A stretch of 64,000 nt of DNA from positions 372,001 through 436,000 of the forward strand of contig NZ_FTOQ01000002.1 of the NCBI RefSeq assembly GCF_900156805.1, given 5' to 3'. The position numbers and the translations under genes are program-made. Under the pieces are notes generated by a model. That model worked only from the letters and a program-made list of their open reading frames with translations. It was not told where the DNA came from and did no database searches. This stretch comes from Roseivivax lentus. Its GTDB lineage: Bacteria; Pseudomonadota; Alphaproteobacteria; Rhodobacterales; Rhodobacteraceae. Positions 56,995 to 64,000 of this stretch are shown here, piece by piece. Within the stretch, counting starts at the first letter, position 1. Each line of letters starts with the position of its first letter.

Positions 56995-57707
56995 TCCGCG
57001 GCCTCGGTCATGGCGCTGCGCTTGGCATCGGTCTTCACGCGGCCATCGGTCAGGGTGACCACCCGGTCGCAGCGATCGGCCAGCGCGGGCGCATGGGTGA
57101 CCAGCACCAGCGTCGCGCCATGGCGGTCGCGCAGACCGAAGAGCATGTCCATGATCGCCTCGCCGTTGACCCCGTCGAGATTGCCCGTGGGCTCGTCGGC
57201 CAGCAGGATCTCGGGCCGGGGCGCGGCGGCGCGGGCCAGCGCCACGCGCTGCTGCTCGCCGCCCGACATCTGCGCGGGGTAGTGATCGGCGCGATGCCCG
57301 ATGCCGATGGCGTCGAGTTCCGCGCGGGCCTTGTCGAAGGCGTCCCGGTCGCCGGCCAGCTCCAGCGGCGTCGCCACGTTCTCGAGCGCGGTCATCGTGG
57401 GGATCAGGTGGAAGGACTGGAACACGACGCCCATGTGGTTGCGCCGGAACTTCGCAAGCTGGTCCTCGTCCATCGCGGTCAGATCCTGACCCAGCGCCTG
57501 CACGGAGCCGCTGGTCGCGCGTTCGAGCCCGCCCACGATCATCAGCAGCGACGACTTCCCCGAGCCCGAGGGCCCGACCAGGCCCAGCGTCTCGCCCTTG
57601 CGAACGTCGACGGAGATGCCATGTAGGATCTCGACCATCCCGGCATTGCCGCTAAGGCTGAGGGTGACATCTTTGAGAGAAAGCACTGCTTCCGAAGGAT
57701 TGACCAT
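56991..57707 (-). CDS. ABC transporter ATP-binding protein, YbbA/LolD-like
   Basis: A 238-residue ATPase. Walker A is V-G-P-S-G-S-G-K-S-S, the Q-loop V-F-Q-S-F-H-L-I-P, the signature M-S-G-G-E-Q-Q-R-V-A-L-A-R, and Walker B E-I-L-L-A-D-E-P-T-G-N-L-D. The MacB/LolD class pairs with FtsX-type permeases. ATG at 57707 (M-V-N-P-S-E-A-V-L-S) fits the family; the frame upstream is open but non-conserved. The start codon overlaps the opposing ATG of the esterase gene by two bases. Confidence 0.9.
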   Translation of the reverse strand: MVNPSEAVLSLKDVTLSLSGNAGMVEILHGISVDVRKGETLGLVGPSGSGKSSLLMIVGGLERATSGSVQALGQDLTAMDEDQLAKFRRNHMGVVFQSFHLIPTMTALENVATPLELAGDRDAFDKARAELDAIGIGHRADHYPAQMSGGEQQRVALARAAAPRPEILLADEPTGNLDGVNGEAIMDMLFGLRDRHGATLVLVTHAPALADRCDRVVTLTDGRVKTDAKRSAMTEAAE

Positions 57708-58410
57708 GTCGCGTAAATTCCGCTGTTCCGAAATGTTTGGATCGTTCACATATGGGGCGCGCCGGGCCCCGATCAACGCATGTGCGGCACTCATGCTGCT
57801 GTGCGGCGCCGCACAGGCCGAGACGCTGGAACTGGTGGCGCTGGGCGACTCGCTGACGCAGGGCTACGGGCTGCCGCAGGGCGAGGGCTTCGTGCCGACC
57901 TTGCAGGGCTGGCTCGACGATCAGGGCCGCGACGTGCAGGTGGTCAATGCCGGCGTTTCGGGCGACACGACCGCGGGCGGGCTCTCCCGCGTCGAATGGT
58001 CACTGTCGGACGAAACCGATGCGATGATCGTGGCGCTTGGCGGCAACGACCTGCTGCGCGGCATTTCGCCCGAGACCGCGCGGGCCAATCTCGACGGTAT
58101 CCTCGACGTGGCCGAAGACCGCGGCCTGCCGGTCCTTCTCGTGGGGATGATCGCGCCGTCGAATTACGGGCCGGATTACAAGGCGGCCTTCGACGCGCTT
58201 TACGTCGAATTGTCGGAGAAATACGGCACGTTGTTCTATCCGGAGTTTTTCGCCGGGCTGCGTGACGCCGAGGGCGACACGCCCAGCGACATGGCCCGCT
58301 TCATGCAGCCCGACGGCATCCATCCCAGCGCCGATGGGGTCGAACGGATCGTGCAGGATATGGGCCCGTCCGTAGCCGAGCTGCTGGACCGGGCCGCCCG
58401 CGACGAGTGA
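57706..58410 (+). CDS. Arylesterase / TesA-like SGNH hydrolase, exported
   Basis: A 234-residue periplasmic GDSL hydrolase. The signal region ends A-C-A-A-L-M-L-L-C-G-A-A-Q-A; then block I V-A-L-G-D-S-L-T-Q-G-Y-G-L (catalytic Ser), block III I-V-A-L-G-G-N-D-L-L-R-G and block V D-G-I-H-P-S (catalytic Asp and His). E. coli TesA (thioesterase I/protease I/lysophospholipase) is the nearest named type. GAAGGA lies 6 bases before ATG 57706; ATG 57733 gives a shorter, more usual signal peptide. Confidence 0.9.
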   Translation: MSRKFRCSEMFGSFTYGARRAPINACAALMLLCGAAQAETLELVALGDSLTQGYGLPQGEGFVPTLQGWLDDQGRDVQVVNAGVSGDTTAGGLSRVEWSLSDETDAMIVALGGNDLLRGISPETARANLDGILDVAEDRGLPVLLVGMIAPSNYGPDYKAAFDALYVELSEKYGTLFYPEFFAGLRDAEGDTPSDMARFMQPDGIHPSADGVERIVQDMGPSVAELLDRAARDE

Positions 58411-58536
58411 GGCTGCCAGACCCGGCCTTGCGGCAGCAGATGCCGCACGGAAATCAGGCGCCCGTTGACCGGACGCCCTGCCATTGTCTGCGTTGGATGC
58501 GGGGCGCGCGGGCCCTGCGCTCAGGTCAGGTCCGGA

Positions 58537-58743
58537 TCAGGCCAACTCAAGGTCCACCGCTGATTCGCGGCCGTCACGGCCGGTCTGCAGCTCGAACTTG
58601 ACCTTCTGGTTGTCGGCGAGGCCGGTCAGGCCCGACCGTTCTACCGCCGAGATATGGACGAAAATGTCCTTCCCGCCGTTATCGGGTGCAATGAACCCGT
58701 AGCCTTTCGTGGTGTTGAACCATTTGACGGTGCCGGTGGCCAT
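58537..58743 (-). CDS. CspA-family cold shock protein
   Basis: A 68-residue single cold-shock domain: [17 protein letters not shown] (RNP1) and [10 protein letters not shown] (RNP2). It binds single-stranded RNA/DNA and melts RNA structure. Purine-rich GAAGAGAGAGAGA lies just before the ATG. About 160 bases of AT-richer DNA upstream would allow the long 5' leader usual for csp mRNAs. Confidence 0.95.
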   Translation of the reverse strand: MATGTVKWFNTTKGYGFIAPDNGGKDIFVHISAVERSGLTGLADNQKVKFELQTGRDGRESAVDLELA

Positions 58744-59022
58744 AGTCTCTCTCTCTTCACTCTGGGGCTGCCCGCAGGATTGCGGCAGATCGGCATGGTC
58801 GTTGACATCGTTTGACTGTGCCTTGGTCGAAGGAGCAGGCCTGATATCGTAACGTAGCGTTAAGATGCTGAACGATTCTGGGGGATCTGCGCAAGAAAAA
58901 TTCTCATGACGCCGGCGCCATTTCGACAGGGGCGCATCGCGCGAAAATGTCTCTTGTCTTGCCGGGCGCGCGGGCCATGTCACGGCTGCGGAACAACCGA
59001 GACACGGACAGGAGCAGAGACA

Positions 59023-59250
59023 ATGACGCGATCCGAGATGCTTGAGCGCTACGAGGCGAGCAAGGCCCAACTCGAGCGGAGTAAGCAGATCGAGGCCGGT
59101 CAGGCATCGGCGCTGACCTATGCGGCATTCGCCACCAAGACCGCCTTCGACGAGAACACGCTGTTTCAGAAGGCGGCGCATGCGGCCAAGTTGTTCAACA
59201 TCGCGGCAATCGGGATCGTCCCGATCCTGCTGATCTTCTACCTCAGCTGA
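59023..59250 (+). CDS. Small C-terminally anchored membrane protein, unknown
   Basis: A 75-residue protein with a charged helical N-terminal half ([18 protein letters not shown]) and a single C-terminal membrane helix ([19 protein letters not shown]), that is tail-anchored topology. AGGAGCAGAGA lies before the ATG. I do not recognise a family. Followed by a hairpin terminator. Confidence 0.7.
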   Translation: MTRSEMLERYEASKAQLERSKQIEAGQASALTYAAFATKTAFDENTLFQKAAHAAKLFNIAAIGIVPILLIFYLS

Positions 59251-59277
59251 TTTCCGCCGATGGCGGACAAGACAGGA

Positions 59278-59313
59278 ACCCCGGCCGTCCGATTGGTGCC
59301 CGGGGTCTTTCTT
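59278..59313 (+). terminator. Probable terminator after the tail-anchored small protein
   Basis: Stem ACCCCGG (59278-59284) / CCGGGGT (59300-59306) with a 15-base loop, followed by CTTTCTT; 27 bases after the stop. Confidence 0.6.
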
Positions 59314-59447
59314 GCGGGATTGCGGGTGCGGGGATGTTGCGGGCGCACGTTGTCATGCGACAGGCGCGTGTGCCGGCCGTTTGAGCTGCATATTTTCAGG
59401 TGAAGTGCGCAGAATCTAATTTGGATTTTGCGAAAATCCGCCTGCGC

Positions 59448-59645
59448 TCAGCTGGCGCGGGTCGGCTCAAGCGCCGGCTCGGGGCTGCGCCCCATCTGCG
59501 CGATCAGCGCCAGTGCCATGCCGCCGAACGCGATGCCGAGATAGAGCGCGAGGGCCGCGCCGATGCCCATCTCGAGGCCGAAAAACCCGAACAGGGCGGC
59601 AATGCCGCCGAAAAAGCTGCTGCCGATCAGTGCCAGGATCATCAT
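59448..59645 (-). CDS. Small two-helix membrane protein, unknown
   Basis: A 65-residue protein almost entirely made of two hydrophobic segments (I-L-A-L-I-G-S-S-F-F-G-G-I-A-A-L-F-G-F-F and I-G-A-A-L-A-L-Y-L-G-I-A-F-G-G-M-A-L-A-L-I). Two adjacent ATGs at 59645 and 59642; GGAAAGGGCG lies before the first. The Gly-rich first helix suggests close packing in an oligomer. No family recognised. It lies 78 bases after the flavoprotein gene on the same strand. Confidence 0.65.
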   Translation of the reverse strand: MMILALIGSSFFGGIAALFGFFGLEMGIGAALALYLGIAFGGMALALIAQMGRSPEPALEPTRAS

Positions 59646-59722
59646 CTGAATCGCCCTTTCCGGTGTCTCGTGCTGCAGGCTCGCGCCTTGCCCGGCCAGT
59701 AATGGTACGAAATCGGGCCAAA

Positions 59723-60931
59723 TCAGGGCAGGCGTGGGGCGATCTCTTGCCCTGCGCTGCGTGACACCGTGATCGCACGCCATAGGTGACGCGGCAAGCG
59801 GGCAATCAACTTACGGGAGATATCGGCATATTCTGTCTCACCGGCCAGCATCCGCAGGTAATCGTGCTTCAGCGTCTCGGACCGCCGGAAGCTCGCGATG
59901 AAGCCGTCGCGCAGGCGCGGCTGGAACAGCAGCGGGCGGATCATCCGCGCATGGCGCATTGCGCGATAGGTGGGGCGCAGCGCGGTCCGGTAATGCCCGA
60001 GCGCGCGGTCCGGCGCGCCCTCCGCAAGGGCCGCCATCGTGGCCTCCGCCGCGAGCCGACCTGAGATCAGCGCATAGGCAAGGCCCTCGCCGGTGATCGG
60101 ATCGACCAGCCCGGCAGCATCGCCCGCAAGCAGGACGCAATCCTGCCCGGGCACGGCGCGCGGCGCGCCGAAGGGCAGGTATTGCCCCCTGATGCGGGGC
60201 GCCTCGCCACACCCCAGCCCCGCGAGATAGGCCGCCATCTTCGCCTTCATGTCGGGATTGCGCGCATGCACGCCGCCGACGCCGATTGTGGTGCCGCAGG
60301 TCTTGGGAAAGACCCAGCCATAGCCCCAATCGGCGGCGCCGAAATCGATCCGCACGACCGGGTCCGCCTCCTCTTCCGTGCCGGGCGGGAATTCCGCCTC
60401 CAGCGCGAAGCCGATCTTGCCGGGATCGAAGGGCCGCCCGTAAAGGGCGCGCGCCACCGCGCTCGAGACGCCGTCCGCGCCGATCATCACCGCCGCCGAC
60501 AACCGCGTGCCGCCGACGCTGACCGCAGGCGCGGCCACGTCGATATCCCGCGGAAGGGTGCCGGTGAAGGGCACGGCGCCCGCGCCGACCGCGGCCTCGA
60601 ACAGCGCCGCGTCGAGCGTTTCGCGCATGGTCATGTAAAGCGGCGGCACGCCGTCATAGCGCCCGATTTCGCGCCCGAACGCCCCGAAGGAGACGGAGGT
60701 CGCGGTCAGATAGGGGGCGGCGGGCGCGTCCTGCCCGAAAGCGGCGCGGAAGGCCGACATGGCCCGCCCGGTGAAGCCGCCACCGCAGAGCTTGGGACGC
60801 GGGAAGTCCGCCTTGTCCACCAGCGCCACCGACAGACCCGCACGCGCGGCGCGGGCCGCGGCGGCGCTGCCCGCCGGGCCCGCGCCCAGGACGATCAGGT
60901 CGAAGCGCCGTGCGGCGCCCGGATCAGGCAA
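59723..60931 (-). CDS. Geranylgeranyl-reductase-like FAD-dependent oxidoreductase
   Basis: About 402 residues. The FAD-binding motif is L-I-V-L-G-A-G-P-A-G-S-A-A-A, then K-A-D-F-P-R-P-K-L-C-G-G-G-F (the family's cysteine motif), V-M-I-G-A-D-G-V-S-S-A-V and G-D-A-A-G-L-V-D-P-I-T-G-E-G-L-A-Y-A. This is the GGR family, which reduces isoprenoid double bonds or hydroxylates aromatic lipids. The TTG at 60931, with AAGG upstream, limits overlap with the L,D-transpeptidase to 8 bases; an ATG at 60979 would overlap it by 56 and add 16 residues with no family match. No bacteriochlorophyll genes are nearby. Confidence 0.83.
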   Translation of the reverse strand: MPDPGAARRFDLIVLGAGPAGSAAAARAARAGLSVALVDKADFPRPKLCGGGFTGRAMSAFRAAFGQDAPAAPYLTATSVSFGAFGREIGRYDGVPPLYMTMRETLDAALFEAAVGAGAVPFTGTLPRDIDVAAPAVSVGGTRLSAAVMIGADGVSSAVARALYGRPFDPGKIGFALEAEFPPGTEEEADPVVRIDFGAADWGYGWVFPKTCGTTIGVGGVHARNPDMKAKMAAYLAGLGCGEAPRIRGQYLPFGAPRAVPGQDCVLLAGDAAGLVDPITGEGLAYALISGRLAAEATMAALAEGAPDRALGHYRTALRPTYRAMRHARMIRPLLFQPRLRDGFIASFRRSETLKHDYLRMLAGETEYADISRKLIARLPRHLWRAITVSRSAGQEIAPRLP

Positions 60932-61484
60932 CGGTGACCTTGGTTCCCGTCGGCACGCGGTTGTAGAGATCGATGACATGATCGTTGATCATCCGGATGC
61001 AGCCATTGGACACCGACCGCCCGATGGAGGATGGCTGCGTCGTGCCGTGGATACGGTAGAACGTGTCGCGCCCGTTCTGGAAAAGGTAAAGCGCGCGCGC
61101 TCCCAACGGGTTCCCCGGCCCGCCGGGCTGGACGTATTCGTTGTCCTTGAACTTGGCATAGGTGTCGGGTTCGCGTTCGATCATCTCGTTGGTCGGGCGC
61201 CAGGTGGGCCATTCCTTCTTCACCTGGATCACGGCCTCGCCGGAGAATTCGAGCCCGGCCTTGCCGACGCCCACCCCGTAGCGGCGCGCCTGGCCCGGGG
61301 CCTCGACGAAATAGAGGAAATGCGCGCGCGGCAGCACGATGATCTGTTGCGGCGCGAGCGTGTCTTTCACCCGCACCGTTTGCGGCGTGTAGATCGGGTC
61401 GAGGCGGAACCCCTGTGCCCGGGCAATGGCGGGCGTGGCGAGCGTCGCCGCGGAGGCGGCGAGAAATGTACGACGAGAAAACAT
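60924..61484 (-). CDS. L,D-transpeptidase (YkuD family), Tat or Sec exported
   Basis: A 186-residue cell-wall enzyme. The N terminus M-F-S-R-R-T-F-L-A-A-S-A-A-T-L-A-T-P-A-I-A-R-A is a twin-arginine-like signal. The YkuD active site is H-G-T-T-Q-P-S-S-I-G then S-N-G-C-I-R-M, with the catalytic Cys and His. It makes 3-3 peptidoglycan crosslinks or attaches lipoproteins. The ATG at 61484 is preceded by AAAGGT; longer frames to 61586 are not supported. Confidence 0.93.
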   Translation of the reverse strand: MFSRRTFLAASAATLATPAIARAQGFRLDPIYTPQTVRVKDTLAPQQIIVLPRAHFLYFVEAPGQARRYGVGVGKAGLEFSGEAVIQVKKEWPTWRPTNEMIEREPDTYAKFKDNEYVQPGGPGNPLGARALYLFQNGRDTFYRIHGTTQPSSIGRSVSNGCIRMINDHVIDLYNRVPTGTKVTVA

Positions 61485-61678
61485 GGCAGACCTTTCGAAA
61501 CGAGCAGAATCGCAATTGTTCGGGCGCACGCGAGTCGCGCAAGCGCTGACGGACCCGTGAGCGCGCTGTGATGACCGGCGGGACACAGTGCCGTTGCGCC
61601 GGGTTTGGCCTCAAATGATGGCAAACGGGCGATTTTTGAAGAGGTTTCGCGCAAATTTACGCAAAAAGGCCCATCCCT

Positions 61679-61707
61679 TTGCAATTTCACCCCGGAATGC
61701 GTACATA
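61679..61707 (+). promoter_or_regulatory. Putative promoter of the FKBP gene
   Basis: TTGCAA (61679-61684) and TACATA (61702-61707) with a 17-base spacer, giving a leader of about 65 bases before the ATG at 61779. Only the best match by eye; no data. Confidence 0.45.
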
Positions 61708-61778
61708 GCGGCAGAGCAACGAGCACCCGCGCGCGACGCGGCCTCGCATCAACCCATCCCAGACAGATTGGATATTTC

Positions 61779-62213
61779 ATGACCGAGGTGAAAACCGGCG
61801 ACACAGTGGCGATTCATTATACCGGCACGCTGAACGATGGCTCGACCTTCGATTCGAGCGACGGGCGCGATCCGCTCGAATTCACGGTCGGCTCCGGCCA
61901 GATCATTCCCGGCCTCGACAAGGCGCTGCCGGGCATGAGCGTCGGCGACAAGAAAACCGTCGAGATCCCCGCGGACGAGGCCTACGGCCAGCGTCAGGAC
62001 GAAGCCATGCAGACCGTCCCGCGCGAGCAAATCCCGGCGGATATCCCGCTCGAGGTCGGCACGCAGCTGCAGGTGCAGACCCCGACGGGCCAGGTGATGC
62101 CGGTCATGGTCGCCGAGGTGACCGAGGCCGAAGTGACGCTCGACGCCAACCATCCGCTCGCGGGCAAGGACCTGAACTTTGCCATCGAACTCGTGGACAT
62201 CAAGGCGGCGTAA
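61779..62213 (+). CDS. FKBP-type peptidyl-prolyl isomerase (SlyD-like)
   Basis: A 144-residue SlyD-like isomerase. The FKBP half-domains are V-K-T-G-D-T-V-A-I-H-Y-T-G-T-L-N-D-G and G-R-D-P-L-E-F-T-V-G-S-G-Q-I-I-P-G-L-D-K; residues 70-125 are the insert-in-flap chaperone domain. The metal-binding His-rich tail of E. coli SlyD is missing. No signal peptide, so cytosolic. A strong terminator follows 23 bases later. Confidence 0.92.
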   Translation: MTEVKTGDTVAIHYTGTLNDGSTFDSSDGRDPLEFTVGSGQIIPGLDKALPGMSVGDKKTVEIPADEAYGQRQDEAMQTVPREQIPADIPLEVGTQLQVQTPTGQVMPVMVAEVTEAEVTLDANHPLAGKDLNFAIELVDIKAA

Positions 62214-62235
62214 GCGACGCCTGACCGACGCGAAG

Positions 62236-62262
62236 AGGCCGGGCCAGGTGCCCGGCCTTTTT
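62236..62262 (+). terminator. Rho-independent terminator after the FKBP gene
   Basis: Perfect stem AGGCCGGG (62236-62243) / CCCGGCCT (62251-62258), loop CCAGGTG, followed by TTTTC. Confidence 0.9.
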
Positions 62263-62281
62263 CGTTTCGGGATGGGGAATA

Positions 62282-62349
62282 GTGGGTTTTCACCCACCCT
62301 ACAGGCCCGCGCGACACAGTAGGCGGGGTGAAAACCCACCCCGCGGTGG
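62282..62349. repeat. Inverted pair of GTGGGTTTTCACCC units
   Basis: GTGGGTTTTCACCC at 62282-62295 and its exact complement GGGTGAAAACCCAC at 62336-62349 face each other across 40 bases. Each unit with its next two or so bases can also fold alone (GTGGGT / ACCCAC). It sits between the convergent FKBP and metG genes. Confidence 0.6.
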
Positions 62350-62361
62350 CCCCGGGGCGCG

Positions 62362-64000
62362 TTACGCCCGCTTGCCCGAGAACCGCGCCTGCCATTCCTC
62401 GCGCTCGGCATCGGTGATCTTGCGGAAGGTCACGTCGGGAACGGTGAAGGCATGACCCGCGGGCAGGGCCTGAAGCGCCGCATCCACATCGTCGGGCCAG
62501 GCCGCGTCGGCATCGCCCATCGCTTCCAGCAACTGCGCCGCCGCGTCGGGGATGAAGGGGGCCGACAGTACGGCGTAGAAGCGGATCAGGTTCAGCCCCA
62601 GCCGGATCTGCATTGCCGCGGTCTCGGGGTCCTCCTTGAAGGTCGACCACGGCGCCGCGTCCTGCAGGTATTCGTTGCCGAGCACCCAGATCGCCCGCAG
62701 CGTGGCGGCGGATTTGCGGACCTCCATCGCCTCCATCTGGCGCGTGTAGTCGCCGAGCTTGTCCTGCAGCGCCGCCACGAGCGCGGTCTCGCGCTCGCCC
62801 CAGGCACCGCCTTCGGGCACCGTCTCGCCGAACTTCGAGCGGCAGAACTTGGTGACGCGGCTGGCGAAATTGCCCAGCACGTCCGCGAGATCCTTGTTCA
62901 CCGAGGACTGGAAATTTTCCCAAGTGAATTCCGCATCCGACGACTCGGGGGCATGGCTCAGGAGCCACCAGCGCCAGTAATCCGCGGGCAGGATCTCGAG
63001 CGCCTGGTCCATAAAGACGCCGCGACCGCGCGAGGTGGAGAACTGGCCGCCCTCGTAATTGAGGTAGTTGAAGCTCTTGATGTAATCGACGAGCTTCCAC
63101 GGCTCCTCGCTGCCGAGGATCGTGGCGGGGAAGGAGAGCGTGTGAAAGGGCACGTTGTCCTTGCCCATGAACTGGGTGTAGCGCACGTCGTCCGCACCCT
63201 TGTCGGTGCGCCACCAGCGTTCCCAATCCCGGCCCTTGCCCGCATCGACCCATTCCTGCGCCGAGGCGATGTATTCGATGGGCGCGTCGAACCAGACATA
63301 GAAGACCTTGCCCTCCATGCCGGGCCAGTCCTGATCGCCGCGCTTCACCGGGATGCCCCAGTCGAGATCGCGGGTGATGCCCCGATCCTGCAGCCCGTCG
63401 CCGTCATTGAGCCATTTCTTGGCGATGGAGGTGGTCAGCACCGGCCAGTCGGTCTTGCTGTCGATCCAGGCCTCGAGCTCGTCCTTCATGGTCGATTGGC
63501 GCAGGTAGAGATGCTTGGTCTCGCGCATTTCGAGATCGGTCGCCCCCGAGATCACCGAGCGGGGATCGATCAGATCGACCGGATCGAGCTGCTTGGTGCA
63601 ATTGTCGCATTGATCGCCGCGCGCATCCTCGAAGCCGCAATTGGGGCAGGTGCCCTCGATATAGCGGTCGGGCAGGTAGCGCCCGTCGGTGGTCGAATAC
63701 ATCTGCGTCTCGGAGACCTCGCGGATCAGGCCCCGATCCGCGAGCACGCCCGCGAAATGCTGCGTCAGCGCGTGGTTCTGCGGCGAGGAGGAGCGGCCGA
63801 AATGGTCGAAGGAGAGGCGGAAGCCCTCGGCGATGCGGGCCTGGGTCTCGTGCATCTCGGCGCAATATTCCGCGACCGGCTGGCCGGCCTTCTTCGCGGC
63901 AAGCTCGGCGGGGGTGCCGTGCTCGTCGGTGGCGCAGAGAAACAGCACCTCGTGGCCGCGCGCGCGCTGGTAACGGGCGAAGAGATCGGCGGGCAGCTGG
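62362..64000 (-). CDS. metG: Methionyl-tRNA synthetase, C-terminal part (cut by window edge)
   Basis: At least 545 residues; the N terminus with the HIGH motif is beyond 64000. The frame runs open to the edge ([18 protein letters not shown]), so the ATG at 63948 ([12 protein letters not shown]) is internal. The zinc knuckle is C-P-N-C-G-F then C-D-N-C (four-Cys, one knuckle). The KMSKS site reads [13 protein letters not shown], the F-S-x-S-R-G-x-G-V-F type seen in archaeal/eukaryotic-like MetRS. No C-terminal tRNA-binding appendix is present. Confidence 0.94.
   Translation of the reverse strand, partial: QLPADLFARYQRARGHEVLFLCATDEHGTPAELAAKKAGQPVAEYCAEMHETQARIAEGFRLSFDHFGRSSSPQNHALTQHFAGVLADRGLIREVSETQMYSTTDGRYLPDRYIEGTCPNCGFEDARGDQCDNCTKQLDPVDLIDPRSVISGATDLEMRETKHLYLRQSTMKDELEAWIDSKTDWPVLTTSIAKKWLNDGDGLQDRGITRDLDWGIPVKRGDQDWPGMEGKVFYVWFDAPIEYIASAQEWVDAGKGRDWERWWRTDKGADDVRYTQFMGKDNVPFHTLSFPATILGSEEPWKLVDYIKSFNYLNYEGGQFSTSRGRGVFMDQALEILPADYWRWWLLSHAPESSDAEFTWENFQSSVNKDLADVLGNFASRVTKFCRSKFGETVPEGGAWGERETALVAALQDKLGDYTRQMEAMEVRKSAATLRAIWVLGNEYLQDAAPWSTFKEDPETAAMQIRLGLNLIRFYAVLSAPFIPDAAAQLLEAMGDADAAWPDDVDAALQALPAGHAFTVPDVTFRKITDAEREEWQARFSGKRA

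Noticed and set aside
58744-59022. Promoter for the cold-shock gene and for the 59023 gene
   Set aside because: Several TTGAC-like and TA-rich words occur, but none has acceptable spacing, so no site is claimed.

Overview
The window is high-GC DNA from an alphaproteobacterium, almost certainly a marine-type Rhodobacterales (Roseobacter/Rhodobacter group). The evidence is a gene transfer agent (GTA) tail cluster of the Rhodobacter capsulatus type, a TrcR (DUF1013) cell-cycle regulator, an iron-sulfur (6-4) photolyase of the CryB/PhrB type, the directly repeated GTTC-N7-GTTC LexA box typical of alphaproteobacteria, and the close relation of nearly all proteins to that group. It looks like ordinary chromosome: no integrase, transposase, plasmid gene, tRNA, rRNA or CRISPR array was seen.

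Layout. 1-7431: distal half of a GTA cluster (tail tube end, two chaperone-like proteins, tape measure, distal tail protein, hub, NlpC/P60 peptidase, megatron); the megatron reading frame is broken near 5156. 7574-8799: DksA/TraR-type zinc finger and cysE. 8803-13278 (minus): an apparent operon sdaA - E1 alpha - lipoyl-E1 beta - 83-aa unknown - E3-binding/E2-like stub, which could turn serine into pyruvate and then act on pyruvate, but whose E1 beta and E2-like proteins lack textbook catalytic residues. 13457-20249: rpiA, gor, hflK-hflC-DUF2065, and a Do-family protease. 20473-24386: a lipoprotein, a truncated dnaE2 tail under a LexA-type promoter, a ferredoxin, an FG-GAP protein, RNase T2, trcR. 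24662-30573 (minus): recR, ybaB, dnaX and ileS. 30754-39818: small membrane proteins, ycjX/ycjF-like pair, truA, an SDR-photolyase pair, a VOC protein, an alpha/beta hydrolase-OsmC fusion, DUF2945. 39875-47975: MORN-repeat protein, nadE, a glycosyltransferase, metalloprotease-thpR pair, gltX, a GGCT-like protein. 48075-53430: an NsrR-like regulator, a tandem glycine riboswitch and the glycine cleavage genes gcvT-gcvH-gcvP. 53560-64000: IMPase-like phosphatase, the ybbP/ybbA-like ABC exporter divergent from a tesA-like esterase, cspA-type protein, small membrane proteins, a geranylgeranyl-reductase-like flavoprotein, an L,D-transpeptidase, an FKBP and the 3' end of metG.

How parts fit. Serine and one-carbon metabolism recur (sdaA, cysE, riboswitch-controlled gcvTHP). 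Translation and replication housekeeping (ileS, gltX, metG, truA, dnaX-ybaB-recR) is spread between. The most unusual items are the active-site-divergent 2-oxoacid dehydrogenase-like cluster, the SOS-promoter/dnaE2 remnant that appears to make a leaderless message, the broken GTA megatron, and several intergenic hairpin and palindrome arrays.
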